A DNA stretch of 64,000 nt from a bacterium (GTDB taxonomy: Bacteria > Zhuqueibacterota > Zhuqueibacteria > Zhuqueibacterales > Zhuqueibacteraceae), in assembly GCA_023150945.1 (NCBI GenBank), contig JAKLJX010000004.1, positions 186,001 to 250,000 of the forward strand, given 5' to 3'. Below are positions 35,010-43,823 of the stretch, piece after piece. Below the pieces are notes generated by a model, which made no database searches, was not told where the DNA came from, and saw nothing but the letters and a program-made list of their open reading frames with translations. Each line of letters begins with the position of its first letter. Position 1 is the stretch's first letter. A program made the position numbers and the translations under genes.

Positions 35010-35906
35010 ATGCCATCACGTGTTGTGATTCTCGCGTTACTTCTTCTGGCCGGCGGCAGTCTGCTGCAGGCCCAACCGAAAACCAAAATCTATATTTCGG
35101 CGGACATGGAAGGCATTGCCGGCGTGGTGAGTGACGCCCAGCTCGGCCCCGAGGGTTTCGAGTATCAACGTTTCCGCGAGTTCATGACCAATGAAGTCAA
35201 TGCCGCAATTGACGCGGCGTTTGCCGCCGGCGCCACCGAGATTTTGGTCAGCGATTCGCACGGCAACGGTCAGAATCTTCTTCTGGAAAAGCTGCCGCCA
35301 AACGTGCAGGTCGTGCGTTCCTGGCCGCGGCCCTTGATGATGATGCAAGGCATCGACGAATCGTTTGCCGGCGTGATTTTCATTGGCTATCACACCAGCA
35401 CCACCAATCCCCGCGGCGTGCGCGCGCATTCTTTTTCCAGTGCCACGCTCGCGGAGGTGCGCCTCAACGGCATTGCGATGTCGGAGGCCGGCTTCAACGC
35501 GGCGATTGCCGGGCATTTCAACGTGCCGGTGATCATGCTCTCCGGCGATGATGCCATTGTGGAGGAGGCCACCGGCCTGCTCGGCAACCTCGAAGGCGCG
35601 GTGGTGAAATGGGCCTACGGCTTTCATTCCGCCAAAACCCTGACGCCCGCGGCTGCCTGCGAATTGATTCGCGCGAAGGTCACCGCTGCCATGAAACGGC
35701 TGGGCGAATTCAAACCCTACAAGCTGAAGACGCCGGTGCAACTGGAAGTGCGGTTCAAAAACTATCGTCCCTCCGAGGTGTTGAGTTACTTGTCGCTGGT
35801 GCAGCGCACGGATGCGCACAGCATCGCATTTGCCGGCAAGGACATGGTGGAGGTGTCGAAATTTTTCGAATTCATTTTGACCTACAGCCCTGCGCTGGCG
35901 CCGTGA
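35010..35906 (+). CDS. M55-family D-aminopeptidase, exported
   Basis: A 298-residue zinc peptidase of the DppA family. After a signal peptide (VVILALLLLAGGSLLQAQ) comes KIYISADMEGIAGV, with the zinc-binding Asp/Glu pair, then VSDSHGNGQNLL and VIFIGYHTS with His ligands, and GDDAIVEEA. It hydrolyses D-Ala-containing peptides from the N-terminus and could recycle peptidoglycan fragments in the periplasm. ATG 35010 has ACAGGAG upstream; a longer frame from 34890 overlaps the DUF2339 gene end and lacks signal-peptide quality. The family otherwise is often cytosolic, so the signal peptide is notable. Confidence 0.92.
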   Translation: MPSRVVILALLLLAGGSLLQAQPKTKIYISADMEGIAGVVSDAQLGPEGFEYQRFREFMTNEVNAAIDAAFAAGATEILVSDSHGNGQNLLLEKLPPNVQVVRSWPRPLMMMQGIDESFAGVIFIGYHTSTTNPRGVRAHSFSSATLAEVRLNGIAMSEAGFNAAIAGHFNVPVIMLSGDDAIVEEATGLLGNLEGAVVKWAYGFHSAKTLTPAAACELIRAKVTAAMKRLGEFKPYKLKTPVQLEVRFKNYRPSEVLSYLSLVQRTDAHSIAFAGKDMVEVSKFFEFILTYSPALAP

Positions 35907-36000
35907 GCGGGAATTGCGGCCGGCAGGCCTGGCATCGCACCGCTGCGAAAATTCTTCTTGATAATCAGTCGAATAGTTCTATCTTACCTGCCGTTCTTTC

Positions 36001-36084
36001 GCCGGGGTGGTGAAATTGGTAGACGCGCTGGACTCAAAATCCAGTGGGAGCAATCCCTTGCGGGTTCGAGTCCCGCCCCCGGCA
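36001..36084 (+). tRNA. tRNA-Leu (anticodon CAA)
   Basis: Acceptor GCCGGGG (36001-36007) pairs with CCCCGGC (36077-36083), discriminator A 36084. The anticodon arm CTGGA-CTCAAAA-TCCAG gives anticodon CAA, reading UUG. A long variable arm is expected for leucine and present, and the T arm GCGGG-TTCGAGT-CCCGC is intact. CCA is not encoded, so it must be added by a nucleotidyltransferase. Confidence 0.97.
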
Positions 36085-36088
36085 CACG

Positions 36089-36119
36089 AAAGCGAGCAAT
36101 CTCAATGCTCGCTTTTTTT
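36089..36119 (+). terminator. intrinsic terminator after tRNA-Leu
   Basis: AAAGCGAGCA (36089-36098) pairs with TGCTCGCTTT (36106-36115) and the stem runs into a T-run. It starts five bases after the tRNA. Confidence 0.9.
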
Positions 36120-36198
36120 GTTGGTAATGTGCTGAGACGGAAGCACGCGGTCAAACTGCCTGATACGATTGAACCGGCTTGGCAAGCGAGAAGTTGAA

Positions 36199-37188
36199 AT
36201 GCTCCAATCGACAAGAACCTGCGGCCCGCTGGGTCTGGTGTTGCTGACCTGCACTTGCCTCGCGGCGCAGCACAGCTTTGTAGTGAATCCGCAGCAAGAA
36301 GAAGCGGCCTACCCGCTGTGGGTTGCCAAAGGCGAGACGCTGTCGTTTCAGATCAGCGGGCAATGGCGCATGTGGGAACAATGGCAGCCGGTAGATTATC
36401 GCGGCCACACGAATTTCGAGAAGATCAATCAACATGGTTATCTCGGCACGTTGGTGGGCCGCATCGAAGGCGCTGATTATTTCGCCGTGGTCGAGGGCCT
36501 GCGCTACGCCAGTCCCGCTGCCGGCCGCTTGATCCTGTTTGCCAATCGCGGCAACTATCGCGACCTCATGGCCTCCGGCGAGCTGACCGTGACCGTCGGC
36601 GGCGGCAGGCTCGTCTCTGCTGCGGAAGCTGAAAAGCTCGCAGGCTGGGATCTGACGAAACTCGACACTGCTGCCGAAGTGCCGTACATGAGCCGGGGTG
36701 AGCAGGAGGTGGTTTTGTATTTGAACAAGGCCCGCACCAATCCAGCGTTGTTTGCGCAGCGTTACCTTTTTCATCGGCGCAGCCGCAGTGCGGATGAGGA
36801 GGAGTGCTATCAAGTGATGTTGCGGCAGAAATCGCGTTCCGCCTTGCTGCCGGACGCGGCCCTGGCGCGCGCGGCGCAGGCGCATGCGGAGGATATGGGA
36901 AAGTCCGGCGGCGTTGGTCACGTTGGCTCTGACGGTGCGACGCTGCGCGAACGTGTGCGGCGGGCGGGCGCGGAAACCAACACCATCCTGGCGGAAAACT
37001 GTTCTTATGGTTTTGCAGATCCGTTGGAAATCGTCTTGCAGCTTCTGGTCGATGCCGGCGTGCCCGCGCGCGGCCATCGGGAGACCATCTTGAATCCCGT
37101 TTTGAAATTCGTCGGCGTGGGCACGCGGCCGCACGCCGAGCATCGCTTCAACAGCGTGCACAATTTTGCGGGAAGGGCCAAAAACTGA
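36199..37188 (+). CDS. exported CAP-domain (SCP/PR1-like) protein
   Basis: A 329-residue exported protein. The signal peptide ends near CLAAQ. The N-terminal domain (VNPQQEEAAYPLWVAKGETLSFQISGQWRMW, GYLGTLVGRIEGADYF) resembles the LecA/PA-IL-like beta-sandwich, and the C-terminal domain (about 165-329) is a CAP domain: EVVLYLNKARTNPALFAQ, ALARAAQAHAEDMGKSGGVGHVGSDGATLRERV and ILAENCSYG, with His and Glu of the CAP cavity (GHVG, AEN, GHRE). CAP proteins are secreted and mostly of unknown biochemistry; this combination suggests carbohydrate or surface binding. ATG 36199 follows GAGAAG. Confidence 0.85.
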   Translation: MLQSTRTCGPLGLVLLTCTCLAAQHSFVVNPQQEEAAYPLWVAKGETLSFQISGQWRMWEQWQPVDYRGHTNFEKINQHGYLGTLVGRIEGADYFAVVEGLRYASPAAGRLILFANRGNYRDLMASGELTVTVGGGRLVSAAEAEKLAGWDLTKLDTAAEVPYMSRGEQEVVLYLNKARTNPALFAQRYLFHRRSRSADEEECYQVMLRQKSRSALLPDAALARAAQAHAEDMGKSGGVGHVGSDGATLRERVRRAGAETNTILAENCSYGFADPLEIVLQLLVDAGVPARGHRETILNPVLKFVGVGTRPHAEHRFNSVHNFAGRAKN

Positions 37189-37199
37189 AGGGAGGTTCG

Positions 37200-37778
37200 G
37201 TGAAGCAAAGAATCATGGCTTTGGTGATTTCGCTGCTGCTGGCCGGCGCGGCTGCCGGTTGGACGCAACCGACGATCTATCTCGTGCGCCATTCTGAAAA
37301 GCTGGCGGGCTGGTTCGAGGCCGCGGAACTCGATGCCTATCAGCCGCTGAGTGCGGAGGGAATCGAGACGGCGAAACAAGTGGCGGCGCGCTTCCAATCG
37401 GGCGAAGTGGCCGCAGTCTACAGCAGCCAAACCACGCGCACGCTGCACACGGCTCTGCTCATCGCCCAGCAGACGGGCGCGCCGGTGCAGGTTAACCAAG
37501 CCTGCGCTGACACCGCGACGATCACTTCATTCCTGCTCGATTTGAGCCGCCGCTTCCGGCCGGCGCAGACGGTGGTGCTGGTGTCGCATTCGAATGTGAT
37601 TCCGCATTTTTTGATCAAGGCCGGACTGGCAAAAGAATGTTGGCCGGAATTGGGCGTGCTCAGCACGTTCTTCGATCCGGAACCGCGCATTGAGGGTTAT
37701 GATCACTTTTGGAGGATTGCTGGAGACCGGGCGAGGGCGGGAGGGTGCGCCGGCTTCGAGCGCGTGAAATTTCGTTGA
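37200..37778 (+). CDS. exported histidine phosphatase family protein
   Basis: A 192-residue phosphatase of the phosphoglycerate mutase-like superfamily (branch 1). The signal peptide (ALVISLLLAGAAAGWTQ) is followed by the phospho-His motif LVRHSEK; the other catalytic residues lie in YSSQTTRTLHTA (Arg) and VVLVSHSN (second His). It lacks the cofactor-dependent mutase insertions and is small. A periplasmic phosphatase is likely. It begins 12 bp after the CAP-domain gene at a GTG preceded by GGGAGG and probably shares its transcript. Confidence 0.85.
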   Translation: MKQRIMALVISLLLAGAAAGWTQPTIYLVRHSEKLAGWFEAAELDAYQPLSAEGIETAKQVAARFQSGEVAAVYSSQTTRTLHTALLIAQQTGAPVQVNQACADTATITSFLLDLSRRFRPAQTVVLVSHSNVIPHFLIKAGLAKECWPELGVLSTFFDPEPRIEGYDHFWRIAGDRARAGGCAGFERVKFR

Positions 37779-37826
37779 TGGGTACGCAGTCGGCAGGCTG
37801 GCTGCGTGAAGGTGATTCTGAGAAAA

Positions 37827-37874
37827 CGTAGCGCAGACGTCTTATCTGCAGGCTGGCAGGGAGCCTGCGCTACG
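37827..37874. repeat. REP-like palindromic element between convergent genes
   Basis: CGTAGCGCAG (37827-37836) and CTGCGCTACG (37865-37874) are perfectly complementary. Inside the loop lie AGACGTCT and a second hairpin, CAGGCT/AGCCTG. The element sits between the convergent histidine phosphatase and DUF4920 genes and could serve as a bidirectional 3' end. Confidence 0.75.
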
Positions 37875-37888
37875 GCAAGCAGTCAGCG

Positions 37889-38362
37889 CTACTGGGCAAT
37901 CACCGCAGCAAGCCCTTTGATTTGATAGATCGTCGTGGGGCCGGTGACGCTGGTCGAGTCGAACGGCACACCTTTTTCCTCCGCGACGTGGTGAAAATAG
38001 CCCATGGCCTGCTCGTGCGTCAGGCTGATTTCATACACCTCACCTTCCGCCTGCGCGATTTTGCCCTTGGCGCTCATCGGAAACACAATCTCACCATCAT
38101 TCACTTTCACTTTGATTTTCTGCCCCGGTTGATCGCCGGCGATTTCCAGCCAGCAGCCCGCTTTCGCGCACACGTCCACAATTTCACCCTGCACCAAAAC
38201 CTTTTTGTCGAGATGGCTTTGCGGTTCGGCCAGGATTTGCGAAATCGGAGTGACCTGGCCGAGCGTAATGGCCGCGCCGTACTTCTCGCCTTCAAAGGAG
38301 GGCGTCTTGGTGCAGGCGAGGCCGAACAGAATCAGAACACATGAAATCCAACCTTTGCGCAT
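37889..38362 (-). CDS. DUF4920-type lipoprotein
   Basis: A 157-residue lipoprotein: LILFGLACTK contains the lipobox Cys near residue 17. The mature domain, YGAAITLGQVTPISQILAEPQSHLDKKVLVQGEIVDVCAKAGCWLEIAG, matches the DUF4920 pattern: an OB-fold-like domain with a VCxKxGCWxxL core whose two cysteines may form a disulfide or bind a metal. KIKVKVNDGEIVFPMSAKGKIAQAEGEVYE completes it. Function unknown; probably envelope-associated. No operon partner on its strand. Confidence 0.8.
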   Translation of the reverse strand: MRKGWISCVLILFGLACTKTPSFEGEKYGAAITLGQVTPISQILAEPQSHLDKKVLVQGEIVDVCAKAGCWLEIAGDQPGQKIKVKVNDGEIVFPMSAKGKIAQAEGEVYEISLTHEQAMGYFHHVAEEKGVPFDSTSVTGPTTIYQIKGLAAVIAQ

Positions 38363-38496
38363 GGTTTCCTCTCAGAAATTGATGAAGCATTCAGCCGCCG
38401 GCAGTGGCCGGCGGCGCAGTTCATGGTTGAGCAAACAGCATGTTCCCCGCAAGGCACAGACTGCCGGAGATGAATTTGCGAGCTTTGCGGCAGCGT

Positions 38497-38525
38497 TTGC
38501 TGCAATCGGACGGGGCAATTATACA
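38497..38525 (+). promoter_or_regulatory. candidate promoter of the choice-of-anchor-type protein gene
   Basis: TTGCTG (38497-38502), 17 bases and TATACA (38520-38525) precede the gene at 38656 by 130 bases. The match to the sigma70 consensus is moderate. Confidence 0.3.
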
Positions 38526-38655
38526 CAAAATGAAGGGCTTTTGCAACCGGCAATCCCACGGCGCCATCCACGGCAACGGCCTTGACTTTGGACGGCAGGA
38601 TAGATACTTTGCTCCCCACCAAAATTCATCCTTTTCCCAAAAATCAGGAGTCTCG

Positions 38656-41238
38656 ATGCTGGCGCGTTTGCAATCGCCGCTTGTTGCCTTGTCTCTGTTG
38701 TTGCTGAGTCTGAGTTCGCCCTGCCTGGCGCAGAGCGGCATCGCCAACGTTACGCTGCTGGCCCATCTCGACAATCATCAGGGCTACAGCGATTGCTGGG
38801 GCTATCGCGCGCCCGACGGCCGCGAGTACGCCATCCTCGGCGCGTGGGAGGGCACGAGCATCATCGAGACCACGGATCCGGCGAATGCGGTGGAGCGCGC
38901 ATTCATTCCTGGGCCGTTTTCGCAATGGCGCGACATGAAGACGTATCAGCAATACCTCTATGTCGTCAACGAAAGCTCCGGCGAAATGCAGATTATCGAT
39001 CTCTCCGGCCTGCCGCAGGTCGCCACCTTGGTCGCGGTCTACCCGGGGTTCGCTTCGGAGCCGCACAACATTTATATCGACGTTGCTGCAGGCGTGCTCT
39101 ACGGCATCGAAGATTTCAACGCCGCCAGTCCGGTGCGCATTCTGAGCCTGGCTGATCCCGTGCGTCCTGAAGAACGCGCCATTCTCGGCCCCGGGTTGGG
39201 CACCGATGCGCATGATGCCTTTGCGCAAAACGGCATTTTGTACGTCGCCGAGGGCGTCAACCGCACCATGGGTTTCTTCGATGTCAGCAATCCAGCCGCG
39301 CCGCGGCTGCTGCGTCGCCTGAATTTTCCCAATGCCGGTTATGTGCACAGCTCCTGGGTGACGCCGGATCAACGCTACATGATTACCGCCGAAGAAACCG
39401 CCCAACGCACCCTCAAGCTGTGGGATATTCAGAATCTGAACGACATCAAACTAGTGGGAGAGTATTTGGGCGGCAGCCAGTTGGCGCACAATCCCTTCAT
39501 GCTCGGCGATTTTGCCTACATCTCGCACTACCAATCCGGCTTGAAGATCATCGATATCGCCGATCCGCGGGCGCCCATCGAAGTCGGCAGTTACGATACG
39601 CATCCGCAAAACGAGCAGCCCGGTTTCGCCGGTGCGTGGGGAACCTATCCTTACACGCAGCATGGCGTCGTTTATGTCAGCGATATTCAAGCCGGCCTGT
39701 TTGTGGTGAAATTCAACGGCCGCCGCAGCCATCGTGTCTACGGCGCAGTGCGCGATGCCGCCACCAACAGCGGAATCAACAACGCCCGGCTCAAAGTGGT
39801 GGAATCCGGCACGATCACGCACGCCACCGCGACCGGCGCCTTTGCCACGGGGTATGGCGGCGAGGCGCAGCGTTTTTCTCTTGAAGCCTCGGCGTTTGGC
39901 TATTCCGCAAAATCTGTGTCTTTTACCACGGCATCGGCCAGAAACGACACCGTCACCATTACCTTGGCGCCTGCGCCGGCCGGCGCCATTGCCGGCACGG
40001 TGCGCTTGCCGGCACAAGAGCCGGCAGCCGGTCACACGGTTTATCTGCGTGTTCGCAGCGAATTATTGCAGGCTCCGATCGTGTACTCGCAAATCACCGA
40101 CGCGCAGGGACATTACCGTTTCGACAATCTCTCCATCTCCGACGGTCCCTTCGCCGAGTACGACAGCCTGTGGCTCGCCTCGCGTTTTCCCTACGTCAGC
40201 CAGGCATGGCACAACGTGAGCGTGACCGCCGGCACGACCACGACGCGCGATTTCCAACTGCAGGCAGCGGACATTGTGCTCGTCAATGATGATCCGCTCG
40301 CTGATTACAGCGAGTACTATCGCGGCGCGCTGGCCGGCACCGGCTTGGCGATTTACGAGTGGCAAACTGCCAGCTACGGCAGCAACCTGCCGGTGACAAC
40401 CGCGGCGCAACTCTCGTCGCGCACCATGATTTGGTTCACCGGCGATGCGTCGACCGCGGTGTTGAGCCGGGCCGAGCAGGACAGTCTGGCGCGTTTTCTC
40501 GATCGCGGCGGCCGGTTGTTTCTCTCCGGCCAAAATCTTGCGCAATCTCTGTTTGCCGAGAACAGCGCTTTTTTGCGCGACTATCTGCACCTTGAATATC
40601 TCGGCAACACCAATCGTTTCGTCCTCAGCGGCGCGGCCAACAGCCCGATTGCCGAAAGCGCCTCTTTGCTCGCCATTTCCGGAATGGCCGGCGCCAACAA
40701 CCAAGTTTCGCCCGATGTGCTGCAACCAGTGACAGGCGGAAATGCCCGGCCGGCTTTCACCTACCTAAATGCCACGGAAGTGGGCGCCGTGACCGTGGCC
40801 AATGCCGGCAATGATGCCAAGATCGTTTTCTTCGGCTTTGGCTTCGAAGCCATTCCCTCGAACAATCCCCGCACGCTGACGCGGCCGCAAATGATGCAGC
40901 GCATTTTGGCCTGGTTCGATCTGGCGGTCACCGTCGCGGATCAATCGCCATCCGCACCGGCGGAATTCCGGCTCGAGCAAAACTATCCCAATCCCTTCAA
41001 TCCCGAAACCACGATGCAATTCACCCTGCCATATGCGGCCGCGGTGAGTTTGAAAATTTACAACCTGAACGGCCAGCTTGTCGCCACGCTGATTTCCGGC
41101 GAGCTTGCCGCGGGCAACCATCGTGTGCAGTGGCAGGGCCGCACCGCGGAAGGCCGCCCGGCTGCCAGCGGCGTGTATGTTTGCCGCCTGCAAACAGAAG
41201 GTTCAACTTTGCAACGCAAGCTAACACTGTTGCGCTGA
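38656..41238 (+). CDS. secreted choice-of-anchor-type protein with sorting domain
   Basis: An 860-residue exported protein. Signal peptide (ALSLLLLSLSSPCLAQ), then a seven-bladed LVIVD-type repeat region (about 25-360; GTSIIETTDP, LYVVNESSGEMQIIDLSG, AYISHYQSGLKIIDIADP), as in choice-of-anchor B proteins, then carboxypeptidase-regulatory-like beta domains (GRRSHRVYGAVRDAATNSGINNARL, AGAIAGTVRLP), a domain starting ADIVLVNDDPLADYSEYYRGAL, and a FlgD-like/type IX sorting domain (RLEQNYPNPFNPETTMQFTLP to the end). Probably displayed or secreted. No enzyme motif seen. ATG 38656 has CAGGAG upstream. Confidence 0.88.
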   Translation: MLARLQSPLVALSLLLLSLSSPCLAQSGIANVTLLAHLDNHQGYSDCWGYRAPDGREYAILGAWEGTSIIETTDPANAVERAFIPGPFSQWRDMKTYQQYLYVVNESSGEMQIIDLSGLPQVATLVAVYPGFASEPHNIYIDVAAGVLYGIEDFNAASPVRILSLADPVRPEERAILGPGLGTDAHDAFAQNGILYVAEGVNRTMGFFDVSNPAAPRLLRRLNFPNAGYVHSSWVTPDQRYMITAEETAQRTLKLWDIQNLNDIKLVGEYLGGSQLAHNPFMLGDFAYISHYQSGLKIIDIADPRAPIEVGSYDTHPQNEQPGFAGAWGTYPYTQHGVVYVSDIQAGLFVVKFNGRRSHRVYGAVRDAATNSGINNARLKVVESGTITHATATGAFATGYGGEAQRFSLEASAFGYSAKSVSFTTASARNDTVTITLAPAPAGAIAGTVRLPAQEPAAGHTVYLRVRSELLQAPIVYSQITDAQGHYRFDNLSISDGPFAEYDSLWLASRFPYVSQAWHNVSVTAGTTTTRDFQLQAADIVLVNDDPLADYSEYYRGALAGTGLAIYEWQTASYGSNLPVTTAAQLSSRTMIWFTGDASTAVLSRAEQDSLARFLDRGGRLFLSGQNLAQSLFAENSAFLRDYLHLEYLGNTNRFVLSGAANSPIAESASLLAISGMAGANNQVSPDVLQPVTGGNARPAFTYLNATEVGAVTVANAGNDAKIVFFGFGFEAIPSNNPRTLTRPQMMQRILAWFDLAVTVADQSPSAPAEFRLEQNYPNPFNPETTMQFTLPYAAAVSLKIYNLNGQLVATLISGELAAGNHRVQWQGRTAEGRPAASGVYVCRLQTEGSTLQRKLTLLR

Positions 41239-41526
41239 ACCGCAAGTGCTGAAGTAGAACGCTATGCCGTAAGGCGCGCAAAGTCAGAATAAAATTCCAG
41301 AAGATTCTTCACCACAAGGCAGACATTCGAACCGCGTCGACGCGGAGTTTCAAAATCAAGAGAGTCCTTCTTCGCGTCTTGGCGGTGAGCTTTTGAAGTG
41401 AATAACACGGGCGTGTGCCTCAATCTTCACAGGATCCATACTGGATGACAGTTGGATGACAGTGGTGGCGAATACCTCGTGCGAGACAACAGTGCACAAA
41501 TCGGGCTTATTGCTGCCCTCGGGCTT
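41239..41526. other. intergenic stretch, left part of a 678-bp gap
   Basis: No protein-like frame. A direct duplication of GGATGACAGT occurs near 41443-41465. No terminator of the upstream gene was recognised. Confidence 0.4.
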
Positions 41527-41551
41527 CAGGTTTCAGCTTGTCTGAAACCTG
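41527..41551. repeat. perfect 10-bp inverted repeat
   Basis: CAGGTTTCAG (41527-41536) and CTGAAACCTG (41542-41551) with loop CTTGT. It lies 288 bases past the choice-of-anchor-type gene with no T-run, so it is not called a terminator. Confidence 0.7.
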
Positions 41552-41687
41552 GCGTAGTGCCTTAGTAGTCAAATTTGTGCAAAAAAAGCAAAGATTTTTT
41601 CAAGGAGTGCCATTTTGATCTGTGTTTATACGGGTTTCGTAACACTTTTTCAAATCTCTAACTTTTGAGATTCTTGCTAAAAGAATT

Positions 41688-41798
41688 CACGCAAAGACGC
41701 AGAGCCGCAAAGGCCCGCAAAGGTTTTTCAATCATTTGTTCTCTTCATGAAAGTCTGAAGTCAAGATTTTCTTTGCGTATCTTTGCGTCTTTGCGTGC
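41688..41798. repeat. inverted clusters of CGCAAAG repeats
   Basis: The left arm (41688-41723) reads ACGCAAAGACGCAGAG and continues with CGCAAAGG units; the right arm (41766-41798) is the reverse: CTTTGCGT repeated three times. The two arms can pair as a long imperfect hairpin around a 42-base loop. Short CGCAAAG-type intergenic repeats of this kind are common in several phyla; no function is proposed. Confidence 0.7.
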
Positions 41799-41916
41799 GC
41801 TGTTGTTTTTCTTTTTTGGTTGCGGCTCGTTGTGCTATTGATGAATGAAACCCGGGCCGCGCTGCCAGACGACTGATGATTCGCGGGCGCAGCGGCTCAC
41901 TTGGAAAAGAGTCTGA

Positions 41917-43758
41917 ATGAATCTGCCGGCAGGAAAAGATACGATCAACATCCTCGGCCTCTCGGCCTTTTATCATGACAGCGCGGCCTGCCTGGTGCGC
42001 AACGGCGAGATCGTTGCGGCGGCGCAGCAGGAGCGCTTCTCGCGCAAGAAGCATGATCCCGACTTCCCCGTAGCGGCCATTGCCTATTGTCTGCAGGAGG
42101 GCGGCCTGACGGCCGCAGAACTGGATTATGTCGCTTTCTATGACAAGCCCTTCATCAAATTCGAGCGCCTGCTGTTGACCTACCTGGCTTATGCGCCGCG
42201 CGGACTGGTCTCATTCCTCAAAGCCATGCCGCTTTGGCTCAAGCGCAAATTGTGGCTGAAGGATTACATCCAGAACGAATTGGGATTCACCGGCAAGGTC
42301 ATTTTCCCCGAGCATCATGAATCGCATGCGGCTTCGGCGTTTTATCCTTCTCCCTTCACGGAGGCCGCATTTCTGACGATGGACGGGGTCGGCGAATGGG
42401 CCACTGCCAGCTACGGCGTTGCCTCCGGCAACACTCTCGAGTTGCGCGCCGAGCTACTGTTTCCGCATTCGCTGGGCTTGCTGTACTCGGCGTTCACGTA
42501 TTTCACCGGCTTCAAGGTCAACTCAGGCGAATACAAACTCATGGGGTTGGCGCCCTACGGCGCGCCGGTGTATGCCGGCCTCATTCGCCAAGAGCTGCTC
42601 GATTTGCGGGAAGACGGCTCGTTTCGGCTGAACATGAGGTACTTTGATTACTGCGCCGGCTTGACCATGACCAACGCGCGCTTTGCCCGGCTGTTTGGCG
42701 GGCCGCCGCGCAAACCGGAAACGCCGCTGACCCAGCGCGAGATGGACCTGGCGGCCTCGGTGCAGGCAGTCACCGAAGAAATCATGCTGCGCATGGCGCG
42801 TCACGTGCACCGCGAAACCGGGATGAACAAACTCGTGCTGGCGGGTGGGGTGGCGCTGAACTGCGTCGGCAACGGTCGCCTCCTGCGGGAAGGGCCTTTT
42901 CAGGATATCTGGATTCAACCGGCGGCGGGCGATGCCGGCGGCGCGTTGGGAGCAGCGCTCTATGCCTGGTATCGCTACCTCGGCGCGGATCGCCACGTTT
43001 CGCCCAACGGCCGCGATGCCCAGCGCGGTTCGTATTTGGGCCCGCACTACCGCACCGCAGAGATTGAGAATTTCCTCATCGCCAATGAAGTCGCTTTCAC
43101 CAAACTCAGCGATCTGGAAATCGCGCCGACCGTGGCCAAGCTGCTGGCCGAGGAACACGTCGTCGGCTGGTTTCAAGGCCGCATGGAATTCGGCCCGCGC
43201 GCGCTCGGCAGCCGCAGCATTCTGGGAGACGCCCGCTCGCCCCGCATGCAATCGCTCATGAATCTCAAAATCAAGTTCCGCGAGAGCTTTCGTCCGTTTG
43301 CGCCGGCGGTGCTGGCCGAGCGCGCCACTGACTACTTCATGCTCGACCGTGAAAGCCCCTACATGCTGCTGGTCGCGCCGGTGTTGGAGCGCTGGCGAAT
43401 GCCCACGGATGAACACGGCGTGACCGGGCTGGACAAGCTCAAGATCATGCGCGCGACGATTCCTGCGGTCACGCACGTCGATTATTCCGCGCGCATTCAA
43501 ACCGTGCACCCCGCCGACAACCCGCGCTTCTACGCGCTGATCAAAGCATTTGCCGATCTCACCGGCTGCCCGTTGCTGATCAACACTTCCTTCAACGTGC
43601 GCGGTGAACCCATCGTCTGCCGGCCCGCCGAGGCATTGGCCTGCTTCATGCGCACCAACATGGACTATCTCGTCATCGAGAACTTTCTTATCGCCAAGCG
43701 GGATCAGAAGCAAACCGTGCAGGATCTGAGCTGGCAGCAGCAATTCGAGTTAGATTGA
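41917..43758 (+). CDS. NodU-type carbamoyltransferase
   Basis: A 613-residue enzyme of the carbamoyltransferase (NodU/CmcH/TobZ) family. The N-terminal Kae1-like ATPase domain is shown by LGLSAFYHDSAACLVRNGEIVAAAQQERFSRKKHD and HHESHAASAFYPSPF, and the C-terminal carbamoyl-transfer domain by FQGRMEFGPRALGSRSILGDAR and FNVRGEPIVCRP. It transfers the carbamoyl group of carbamoyl phosphate, via carbamoyl-adenylate, to a hydroxyl or amino acceptor, often a sugar or antibiotic. An SxtJ-like gene follows, the typical partner in many polysaccharide loci. Start ATG 41917. Confidence 0.95.
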   Translation: MNLPAGKDTINILGLSAFYHDSAACLVRNGEIVAAAQQERFSRKKHDPDFPVAAIAYCLQEGGLTAAELDYVAFYDKPFIKFERLLLTYLAYAPRGLVSFLKAMPLWLKRKLWLKDYIQNELGFTGKVIFPEHHESHAASAFYPSPFTEAAFLTMDGVGEWATASYGVASGNTLELRAELLFPHSLGLLYSAFTYFTGFKVNSGEYKLMGLAPYGAPVYAGLIRQELLDLREDGSFRLNMRYFDYCAGLTMTNARFARLFGGPPRKPETPLTQREMDLAASVQAVTEEIMLRMARHVHRETGMNKLVLAGGVALNCVGNGRLLREGPFQDIWIQPAAGDAGGALGAALYAWYRYLGADRHVSPNGRDAQRGSYLGPHYRTAEIENFLIANEVAFTKLSDLEIAPTVAKLLAEEHVVGWFQGRMEFGPRALGSRSILGDARSPRMQSLMNLKIKFRESFRPFAPAVLAERATDYFMLDRESPYMLLVAPVLERWRMPTDEHGVTGLDKLKIMRATIPAVTHVDYSARIQTVHPADNPRFYALIKAFADLTGCPLLINTSFNVRGEPIVCRPAEALACFMRTNMDYLVIENFLIAKRDQKQTVQDLSWQQQFELD

Positions 43759-43823
43759 GGAACATGTGCCGCACGAACCGAGGGGACGGAAGCGGCGGCT
43801 GAACTTCATTGCAGGGAGTGAAC

